DNA of 35,044 nt from an uncultured Eubacteriales bacterium. Lineage in GTDB: Bacteria; Bacillota; Clostridia; Oscillospirales; CAG-272. Shown here one piece after another: positions 1 to 5,782 of the stretch. Made by a program: the position numbers and the translations under genes. Within the stretch, counting starts at the first letter, position 1. Every line of letters starts with the position of its first letter. The stretch lies in assembly GCA_905205065.1 (NCBI GenBank), contig CAJLCI010000026.1, forward strand, positions 1-35,044, read 5' to 3'. The notes under the pieces were generated by a model, which was given only the letters and a program-made list of their open reading frames with translations, made no database searches and was not told the origin of the DNA.

Positions 1-59
1 ATGAGGATATGTTTCAGCTTGTGGAAAGTATCAAAGAGCGTGGCGTGATTACTCCTGCT
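1..59 (+). pseudogene. ParB-like fragment
   Basis: Plus-strand codons from position 3 read EDMFQLVESIKERGVITPA. This matches the N-terminal ParB/Spo0J-type nuclease-fold motif (E-x-x-x-L-x-x-S-I-K-x-x-G-V-x-x-P) found in plasmid and conjugative-element partition proteins. The similarity ends at about position 59, where the sequence switches to the antisense of the small ORF. Only the motif is visible, so the gene may continue intact to the left or be a remnant. The similarity is a motif-level judgement. Confidence 0.4.
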
Positions 60-167
60 ACCGTATCTGCCTTGCGCTATGAGATCGTTTTTGAGAGCAA
101 TAAGGGATTGTATAACCTGAGAGTATTCCTGCTCATCTAAATAAATATAATAGTCTTTCTGTTTCAT
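1..167 (-). CDS. Truncated small mobile-element accessory protein (partial)
   Basis: The minus-strand reading frame opens at ATG 167-165 and stays open to the window edge (55 codons seen). An AGGAGG Shine-Dalgarno lies at 176-181, 8 nt before the start. The product begins MKQKDYYIYLDEQEY and continues to a QGRY motif. From memory this resembles small hypothetical proteins of clostridial conjugative transposons, which normally continue after QGRY with an acidic TDxVDE-like segment. Here the reading after QGRY (from about position 62 leftward) becomes GSRSNHATLF, which does not look like that family and lies opposite a ParB-like fragment. I therefore read this as the 5' half of a broken gene. 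Function unknown. Confidence 0.55.
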   Translation of the reverse strand, partial: MKQKDYYIYLDEQEYSQVIQSLIALKNDLIAQGRYGSRSNHATLFDTFHKLKHIL

Positions 168-253
168 CTGTCGCACCTCCTGCCTAAGCATACTATATAC
201 GATCGCAATTTGCTTAACAAGTATGCAAAAGCTTCCAAAAGTGTTATACGACA

Positions 254-293
254 GACGAAAAAAGGACTCTGACCTTTTTTCGTCAGAGTCCTT
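254..293 (-). terminator. Intrinsic terminator, minus strand
   Basis: A perfect 12-bp stem (262-273 with 282-293, 8-nt loop) is followed on the minus strand by a run of six T (complement of 258-263). It lies about 175 nt beyond the guaA stop and ahead of the small mobile-element ORF, so it could end guaA read-through or an element transcript. An alternative 12-bp helix (254-265 with 273-284) overlaps it and excludes it. Confidence 0.75.
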
Positions 294-343
294 CATTACT
301 CATTGTTCAGCTTTACCACAAAGCCACTTATAACTATTTCATC

Positions 344-391
344 TGTTGCAAAACTTTTTTATGCGTGATGTGTTGCAAAAGTGTTGCAAAA
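344..391 (+). repeat. Three TGTTGCAAAA direct repeats (candidate integrase arm sites)
   Basis: The 10-mer TGTTGCAAAA occurs exactly at 344-353, 371-380 and 382-391, about 80-125 bp from the putative attachment core at the guaA 3' end. Short direct repeats at this distance from a core site are typical of arm-type binding sites of tyrosine recombinases in integrative elements. That role is inferred from position and repetition only. Confidence 0.5.
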
Positions 392-393
392 AC

Positions 394-406
394 GAATCGA
401 CGATTC
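394..406. other. 13-bp palindrome GAATCG-A-CGATTC
   Basis: A perfect inverted repeat (394-399 and 401-406 around one base) lies immediately beside the third TGTTGCAAAA repeat and 62 bp from the guaA stop. It may be a protein-binding site of the mobile element, for example for an excisionase or regulator. No T tract follows, so it is not a terminator. Confidence 0.4.
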
Positions 407-467
407 AAGCTATCCCCGCAAACCCGCATAAATACTGGCTTTTTAAGCACATCTCAGCCGAGAGTCA

Positions 468-479
468 TCACTCCCACTC
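468..479 (-). other. Putative att core at the guaA 3' end
   Basis: The last bases of guaA on the minus strand read GAGTGGGAGTGA, including the stop codon. The 3' end of guaA is an established integration hotspot for tyrosine-recombinase elements; Tn5801-like elements use an 11-bp core beginning GAGTGGGA. The sequence to the left carries mobile-element features, which fits this being one junction. The second att copy would lie outside the window. Confidence 0.6.
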
Positions 480-1997
480 TATAGTTGCCGGAGGTTTACT
501 TGTAATATCATATACAATACGGTTTATGCCATGTACTTCATTTGTAATACGGGAAGAAATTTTTGTAAGGATATCATATGGGATATGTGCATATTCGCAT
601 GTCATAAAGTCACTTGTCCGAACTGCTCGAAGCGCAAGCGTGTAATCATATGTACGGAAATCTCCCTGAACACCAACGCTTTTTGTATCGGTCAAAACGG
701 CAAAATACTGATCAGCTTTAACATTAGATTTTTCAAGTTCTTCGCGGTAAATAGCATCCGCATCACGAAGGATATCTAGTTTTTCCTCAGTAATTTCACC
801 GATAATTCTTATTGCAAGTCCGGGACCGGGAAACGGCTGACGGTATACAAGACTGTCCGGGAGTTCAAGTAGTTTTCCGAATTTTCTTACTTCGTCTTTA
901 AACAAACCGGAAAGGGGTTCTACGACACCTTCAAATCCGAGATCTTCAGGAAGACCTCCGACATTATGATGACTTTTTATAACAGCGGACTTATTTTTGC
1001 CTGATTCGACAATATCCGGATATATTGTACCTTGCGCGAGAAATTCAGGATTGTCGTATTTTTTTGCTTCATCTTCAAAAGTGCGTGCGAATTCTTCTCC
1101 GATAATTTTACGCTTTTTCTCTGGATCAGTAACTCCCTTTAAGCGTTTCAGAAATCGTTTTTTTGCGTCGACATGTACGAAACGGAGATCACGTTTTTCG
1201 AATACTTGTTTTATCTGCTCTGTTACGCCCTTACGCATAAATCCATGATCTATATAGATACATATAAGCTGTCCCGGAATAGCTTTAGACAGCAATGCCG
1301 CGCATACTGAAGAGTCTACTCCGCCTGAAAGTCCGAGAAGCACCCTCTTGTTTCCTACTCTATCTTTGACTTTTTCGATTTGCTGGTTAAGGTAATCGTC
1401 AATTGAATAGTCTCCGTCCGCTTTACATATGTTATATAGAAAATTTCTGATTATTTGTGTACCGTTTTCACTTATTTCAACTTCGGGATGAAACTGAACT
1501 CCGTAAATTTTCTGTTCAGGGCATTCAAATGCAGCTATTTCACATAGTTTAGTATTTGCAATGCCTCGAAAATTACCTGAAGGGAGTTCTATAACCTTGT
1601 CGGTATGGCTCATAAGCACATTTTGAGTTTCAACAATGTTGGAAAATAAGGCGGACTCTGTATTGACGGATGCTGTTATACGGCCGTATTCACTTTTTTC
1701 ACAAGCTGAAATTTTCCCGCCGAGCATGTGTGCTATAAGCTGCATGCCGTAACAAATTCCAAGAATCGGAATCCCCATTTCAAATATTGCAGGATCGCAT
1801 TTAGGTGATTCTTTTAGATAAACGCTGTTAGGACCGCCTGTAAATATTATTCCAATCGGAGAAATTTCACGAAGTTCATTAATTGATGTATTATACGGCT
1901 TAATTAATGAATATACTTCGCATTCTCTGACCCGACGCGCGATCAGTTCTTTATATTGACCGCCGAAATCAAGTATTACAACTTTCTGATTTTCCAT
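468..1997 (-). CDS. guaA: GMP synthase (glutamine-hydrolysing)
   Basis: Converts XMP, ATP and glutamine to GMP in the cytoplasm. The N-terminal class I glutamine amidotransferase domain has the nucleophile motif GICYGMQL (Cys82) and a downstream FHPEVE histidine/glutamate motif. The ATP-pyrophosphatase domain has the P-loop LGLSGGVDSS, and the C-terminal dimerisation domain ends with the family-typical KPPATIEWE. The 509-residue length is normal for the family. I chose the ATG at 1997 because MENQKVVILDFGGQY matches family N-termini; the frame is open to an upstream TTG at 2042, but that would add 15 unconserved residues. The gene follows a leader of about 280 nt with its own promoter. Its 3' end coincides with a mobile-element junction, and the protein C-terminus is preserved. 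Confidence 0.97.
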   Translation of the reverse strand: MENQKVVILDFGGQYKELIARRVRECEVYSLIKPYNTSINELREISPIGIIFTGGPNSVYLKESPKCDPAIFEMGIPILGICYGMQLIAHMLGGKISACEKSEYGRITASVNTESALFSNIVETQNVLMSHTDKVIELPSGNFRGIANTKLCEIAAFECPEQKIYGVQFHPEVEISENGTQIIRNFLYNICKADGDYSIDDYLNQQIEKVKDRVGNKRVLLGLSGGVDSSVCAALLSKAIPGQLICIYIDHGFMRKGVTEQIKQVFEKRDLRFVHVDAKKRFLKRLKGVTDPEKKRKIIGEEFARTFEDEAKKYDNPEFLAQGTIYPDIVESGKNKSAVIKSHHNVGGLPEDLGFEGVVEPLSGLFKDEVRKFGKLLELPDSLVYRQPFPGPGLAIRIIGEITEEKLDILRDADAIYREELEKSNVKADQYFAVLTDTKSVGVQGDFRTYDYTLALRAVRTSDFMTCEYAHIPYDILTKISSRITNEVHGINRIVYDITSKPPATIEWE

Positions 1998-2129
1998 ATT
2001 AATATAAATTCCATTGCCGGATAAGGCTTCCCTTTCGCACAAAATTAAGTATCAAATATTATGTACTATATTTTGTTAAATAAGGGCCGTATCTCTGTTC
2101 GTAGGTTTGATGCGGATTTGTACATACCG

Positions 2130-2182
2130 AAAAAAATCAAAATAACCGCAGTTTCCTCAGTATTTACAGAACAGCCGTTATT
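2130..2182 (-). terminator. Terminator-like hairpin in the guaA leader (candidate attenuator)
   Basis: On the minus strand an imperfect stem pairs 2182-2177 with 2146-2141 and continues inward with interrupted pairs. It is followed by UUGA and then seven U (complement of 2130-2136). It lies between the guaA promoter and the guaA start, so it could act as an attenuator. The stem contains mismatches, so strength is uncertain. I did not recognise a guanine or PRPP riboswitch consensus upstream of it. Confidence 0.4.
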
Positions 2183-2195
2183 AACTATAAATATT

Positions 2196-2244
2196 GTATC
2201 AATTGCATCAGAAGTATATCAGAATTAGTATCAAAAGTAGTATC
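2196..2244. repeat. Phased GTATC-like repeats in the guaA leader
   Basis: Near-identical pentamers (GTATC, GCATC, ATATC, GTATC, GTATC on the plus strand) end at 2200, 2209, 2220, 2232 and 2244, giving spacings of 9, 11, 12 and 12 bp. They lie just downstream of the guaA promoter in the transcribed leader. The near-helical phasing is compatible with a DNA-binding protein array, but could also be simple repeat expansion. Confidence 0.4.
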
Positions 2245-2286
2245 ACTAATACCTTCTAATTTATCTTATTATACTTTATCTACGTA

Positions 2287-2315
2287 ATTATATCATTTTT
2301 CATTTTGTTTGTCAA
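2287..2315 (-). promoter_or_regulatory. Consensus sigma-A promoter for guaA
   Basis: On the minus strand, TTGACA (complement of 2310-2315) and TATAAT (complement of 2287-2292) are separated by exactly 17 bp, a perfect match to the housekeeping consensus. Predicted transcription starts near 2280, giving a leader of about 280 nt before the guaA ATG at 1997. Confidence 0.85.
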
Positions 2316-2365
2316 TCAAAAGAGAAAGAGGCGTTTACTAAAAAACAGAAACACTTTTAACGTAA

Positions 2366-2400
2366 AAATAATGGCAGAGGGTTGCCTTCTGCCATTATTT
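2366..2400 (-). terminator. Intrinsic terminator after rnj
   Basis: A 16-bp stem (2366-2381 with 2385-2400, one G-U pair, 3-nt loop) is followed on the minus strand by a T-rich tail. It lies 67 nt past the rnj stop codon and 50 nt upstream of the guaA promoter, separating the two minus-strand transcription units. Confidence 0.85.
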
Positions 2401-2466
2401 GTTCTTTATTCGTTCCTTTTTCGATTACTGCGATAACGAATTAACACGATGAACTTGAGCCATTTT

Positions 2467-4176
2467 TTATACATTCATTATAACGGGAAGAATCATCGGT
2501 TTTCTCTTTGTTTTGCTGTACAAGTATTTTGATACATCATCTTTGACATTGGACTTTATCTGAGTCCATTCAATAATTCCGTTTTCAAGACAATTTTCAA
2601 GTGCATTTCGGGATATTTCTTTAACTTCTTCCATCATTTCCTCTGATTCGCGGACGTATACAAAACCTCTTGACACAATGTCCGGACCCGAAACTATTGT
2701 ATGCTCAGTAGTGTCAACAGAAGCAACGACAACAATCAGGCCGTCCTGGGAGAGATGTCTGCGGTCACGCAGGACAATGCTTCCGACATCTCCTATAACG
2801 GAGCCGTCTACCATAATTCTGCCGGACGGAATACTTCCGTTAAAACGCGCTCCTTTTGAATCGATTTCAAGAACCTTTCCGATATCAGAAACAAAAATGT
2901 TTTTTGACTCCATTCCCATATACTCGGCAAGCTCTTTATGAGCAATCATGTGTTTATATTCTCCGTGAATGGGCATAAAGTACTTTGGTCTTACAAGTGC
3001 GTGCATGAGTTTAATTTCTTCCTGACATGCGTGCCCTGATACATGAATTTCAAGCATAGCGTTTCTCCATACGGTAACACCGTGGCGGAGAAGCTCATTT
3101 ATTATTCTGTCGACCATTTTTTCATTGCCCGGAATTGCGCTTGCCGAAATTACAACGAGATCTTTTTCTCCCAGTGCGACCTTGTCATGATTGCAAAACG
3201 CCATTCTGTAAAGCGCGCTCATCGGTTCGCCCTGGCTGCCGGTTGTAATAATAGTCATTTGTTCCGGCGGGTACTTTTTTATATCGTTAATGTCTACAAG
3301 TACGCCGTCGGGGACAGTCATGTATTCAAGTTCTGTAGCTACGCCGACGATGTTCAGCATGCTTCGGCCTGTTATAGCAACTTTGCGGCCGTATTCGGCG
3401 CTCTTGCTTATAATTTGCTGAACGCGGTGTACATTGGAGGAAAAAGTGGCAATTACAATTCTATAGTCTTTGTTTTTCATAAAAATGTCATCAAGAGTTG
3501 CTCCGACTTTTCTCTCTGAGGGTGCAAATCCGGGTCTTTCGGCATTTGTAGATTCGCACATCAGGAGAAGTACTCCTTCATTTCCGAGCTCACCGAATCT
3601 TGTAATATCCATCATTTTACTTTCAATCGGCGTAACATCAAGCTTAAAGTCGCCGGAATGAACAATCGTTCCGAGCGGTGTTTTAATTGCCAGCGCGCAA
3701 GCATCGGCAATAGAATGATTTACTCGGATGAATTCGACTGAAAATACGCCGGCATCTACCGTGTCTCCGGAGTTTACGCATATAAGCTCCGGAATTTGCT
3801 CATAATGATATTCCGACAGCTTTTTCTGAAGTATTCCGAGAGTAAGCCTTGTTCCGTAAACCGGAACATGAAGTGTACGCAGGATGTAAGGAAGCGCGCC
3901 GATGTGATCTTCATGGCCGTGTGTTAGGAAAATTCCTCTTACTTTTTCAATGTTTTTTTCAAGATAACCGACATCCGGTATTACTAAATCCACGCCGAGC
4001 ATGTCATCGTCCGGAAAGCCCAGGCCACAGTCGACGACAATAATATCTGATCCGAATTCGATTACGGCGATATTCTTTCCGATTTCATTTAATCCGCCGA
4101 GCATTGCTACCTTGAGTTTGCCTTTGATTCTTGGCTTTGCTGACTTTGCAGCTTTATTTCCTTTTGTATTTGGCAT
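2467..4176 (-). CDS. rnj: Ribonuclease J (metallo-beta-lactamase/beta-CASP nuclease)
   Basis: RNase J family 5' exo-/endoribonuclease of mRNA decay and rRNA maturation, acting in the cytoplasm. The MBL zinc motif HGHEDH lies at residues 86-91, preceded by GGLNEIGKN typical of RNase J. The beta-CASP region includes RMAFCNHDKV and VSGHA, and a C-terminal domain follows. The length of 569 residues is slightly above the usual 550-560 because of a Lys/Ala-rich N-terminal tail of about 20 residues. The ATG at 4176 is the only in-frame ATG upstream of the domain but has no SD at normal distance; the best SD in the leader points to an out-of-frame ATG at 4217 (see findings). Monocistronic, with a candidate promoter at 4243-4270 and a terminator at 2366-2400. 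Confidence 0.95.
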   Translation of the reverse strand: MPNTKGNKAAKSAKPRIKGKLKVAMLGGLNEIGKNIAVIEFGSDIIVVDCGLGFPDDDMLGVDLVIPDVGYLEKNIEKVRGIFLTHGHEDHIGALPYILRTLHVPVYGTRLTLGILQKKLSEYHYEQIPELICVNSGDTVDAGVFSVEFIRVNHSIADACALAIKTPLGTIVHSGDFKLDVTPIESKMMDITRFGELGNEGVLLLMCESTNAERPGFAPSERKVGATLDDIFMKNKDYRIVIATFSSNVHRVQQIISKSAEYGRKVAITGRSMLNIVGVATELEYMTVPDGVLVDINDIKKYPPEQMTIITTGSQGEPMSALYRMAFCNHDKVALGEKDLVVISASAIPGNEKMVDRIINELLRHGVTVWRNAMLEIHVSGHACQEEIKLMHALVRPKYFMPIHGEYKHMIAHKELAEYMGMESKNIFVSDIGKVLEIDSKGARFNGSIPSGRIMVDGSVIGDVGSIVLRDRRHLSQDGLIVVVASVDTTEHTIVSGPDIVSRGFVYVRESEEMMEEVKEISRNALENCLENGIIEWTQIKSNVKDDVSKYLYSKTKRKPMILPVIMNV

Positions 4177-4242
4177 ATGATTTTTACGGCAATGCGTTTC
4201 TTTCTTGTAAAAGGCATATGCATGCCGTACCCCTTTCTTTAA

Positions 4243-4270
4243 AGTATAAGTAAATATTTTTAATTGTTAA
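4243..4270 (-). promoter_or_regulatory. Candidate promoter for rnj
   Basis: On the minus strand, TTAACA (complement of 4265-4270) and TATACT (complement of 4243-4248) are 16 bp apart, close to the sigma-A consensus. It would give a leader of about 60 nt containing a TACGGCA/TGCCGTA helix. Confidence 0.5.
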
Positions 4271-4910
4271 AATTTTTCCGGTTTGTTTGCGACAACGGAA
4301 AAAGGCATAGAAAAAAGACGGTAACCGTAAACTGCGGTACCAAAAATATTTTTTATGCCAATGCCGGTTTTATCCATTCGTTTAACCAATAAAAATTGAA
4401 AAAGTAAAATGACTGTCTGAAAACATCTGAAGAAGCTACTAAGCAGACGAATAACGGTTTGTCTGTTTTTCAGCGATAAACATAATATTCCGATGAAACA
4501 GCAGCCGACCGGAAAGACATCAAAGACGTCCGTGAGTCTTTTGCCGGGTGTTAAAAAATCTTTTTCTTGATTCACATAATTTTATGGAATTAATGGCAAA
4601 CGTATTAAAACGGATTTCGTCCTGCATTTATTTTTTAAATACACAACGAACAAATAACAATAAAATAATACTATCATTTTTATATGAACTTATACAAAAT
4701 CAAATGTTAATTGAGTGTTAATTGCTTCACTTAATATATTACTTTATGACTAATTGAGCTATATCTGCGTAAAATATTATTGTGTTTGCCGGGTAAAATT
4801 GAATTCGGCAAATCCGCAGAATTGTGCAGCAATTTCTGCAGCTGTAATTTTATCAGGCCGAGATGCGGTAACATCCGCGATACGGCGGAAAGGATTGTTT
4901 AATTTTAAGT
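4271..4910. other. AT-rich stretch without a convincing gene
   Basis: This stretch separates rnj from the plus-strand small gene at 4911. A 102-codon minus-strand frame (4267-4575, GTG start) is present, rich in Phe/Leu/Cys. It has no Shine-Dalgarno, overlaps the rnj promoter and matches nothing I recognise, so I do not call it. The part from about 4580 to 4780 is strongly AT-rich. Several short inverted repeats lie between 4800 and 4890. No RNA gene was recognised. Confidence 0.5.
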
Positions 4911-5372
4911 ATGAGTAAAAGGGACTATAAAAAAGATAATGCCGGACGCAAGCAATTATCAATCGATCGTATAAAATTTCATGACTCTGAAAATGCGGAG
5001 GAGCTTTTCGGGTATAACCGCAGATATCAAACGCCTCCTGAAACGGCTGTCGGAGGATTCGGCATGTCTGATATACCTCAGCGTCCGAGCGAGGATCCTA
5101 CAGCTGAATTTGTCGGACCGTTTGAGCCGGATACACAGCCTGAAACCGCTGAAGAATATAGTGCCGAGCTTGCTGATGTGGGAAATTCGGGTACATCTCC
5201 CGACAGGGCCGCAGGTGATGTAACGCGTGCATATGCCGGTACCGGCACTAAAACAGATCCTTACGGAAGCTGGACAGGCCGTCCTGACGAGCTGTCATAT
5301 AAAGACGGAACCCGCCCGCTTCGTAAAAACGGAAAAGGCGAAGAACCGGTACAGGATGCGGATGATCTGTAA
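4911..5372 (+). CDS. Hypothetical acidic, low-complexity protein
   Basis: A 153-residue protein that I do not recognise. It is hydrophilic, rich in Asp, Glu, Pro, Gly and Thr, with no membrane segment and no signal peptide. The N-terminus is basic (MSKRDYKKDNAGRK) and the middle is an acidic, proline-containing stretch, which suggests mostly disordered protein. Codon use resembles neighbouring genes, so it is probably real. A GAAAGG motif ends at 4893, 17 nt before the ATG; an in-frame ATT at 4902 would be at 8 nt, so the start is uncertain by three codons. It converges with the next minus-strand gene, leaving 17 bp between the two stops. Confidence 0.6.
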   Translation: MSKRDYKKDNAGRKQLSIDRIKFHDSENAEELFGYNRRYQTPPETAVGGFGMSDIPQRPSEDPTAEFVGPFEPDTQPETAEEYSAELADVGNSGTSPDRAAGDVTRAYAGTGTKTDPYGSWTGRPDELSYKDGTRPLRKNGKGEEPVQDADDL

Positions 5373-5389
5373 AGAGTCTGCATATATTA

Positions 5390-5665
5390 TTATATAATTT
5401 TAACAAGAAATGCTGCTGCAAATATAATTGCCGCTGCCGAAAGAGCGATCCAGACATAAGAGGGTATTCCCTGCCTGGTCTTTTTTGACGATATGCCTCC
5501 GTGAATCCCGTTTTCCTTAATGATACGGTTCGCCTCTTCTATCATATCGGTCTCGGATATATGCGCTTTAACAGCATTTTCGCGCAATACAAAATACGCT
5601 TCTTCAAATATATTGCTGCCTGTATTTTTCATTACAATTATTTTTCTCTGACATCCTTTAAGCAT
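5390..5665 (-). CDS. Small tail-anchored membrane protein, function unknown
   Basis: About 91 residues if started at the ATG at 5665, which has an AGAGAGG Shine-Dalgarno at 5676-5682, 10 nt upstream. A longer form from the ATG at 5701 (103 residues) lacks an SD, and an ATG at 5632 (80 residues) is also possible. The soluble N-terminal part contains a helical EEANRIIKENG segment. A single hydrophobic helix near the C-terminus (WIALSAAAIIFAAAFLVKII) suggests a tail-anchored topology. No known family recognised. It is divergent from the nucleotidyltransferase gene at 5783. Confidence 0.55.
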   Translation of the reverse strand: MLKGCQRKIIVMKNTGSNIFEEAYFVLRENAVKAHISETDMIEEANRIIKENGIHGGISSKKTRQGIPSYVWIALSAAAIIFAAAFLVKII

Positions 5666-5691
5666 TTTGCCGTTACCTCTCTGTTCATGAT

Positions 5692-5720
5692 TTGAAGACA
5701 TCTGTTTCGGCTATTATAAA
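5692..5720 (+). promoter_or_regulatory. Candidate promoter for the nucleotidyltransferase fusion gene
   Basis: TTGAAG (5692-5697) and TATAAA (5715-5720) are separated by 17 bp, about 60 nt before the TTG start at 5783. The match is partial and has no other support. Confidence 0.35.
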
Positions 5721-5782
5721 CACAAACAGGCATAGTATATTCAAACAGATACAGATTTTTTTAAGAAAGGAATGAGCAAGAA

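Noticed and set aside
254..284. Attenuator formed by two mutually exclusive hairpins
   Set aside because: The second helix is a by-product of the A/T flanks of the terminator stem complementing each other, which is common for intrinsic terminators; no leader gene lies downstream in a suitable position.
2040..2042. TTG start for guaA
   Set aside because: It would add 15 residues not found in GMP synthases; MENQKVVILDFGGQY is the expected N-terminus.
1998..2280. Purine (guanine) riboswitch upstream of guaA
   Set aside because: The conserved loop and junction sequences of the purine riboswitch could not be found on the minus strand; only a terminator-like hairpin and repeats are visible.
4267..4575. 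102-codon minus-strand ORF with GTG start
   Set aside because: It has no Shine-Dalgarno, an atypical Phe/Leu/Cys-rich composition and overlap with the candidate rnj promoter, and I recognise no family.
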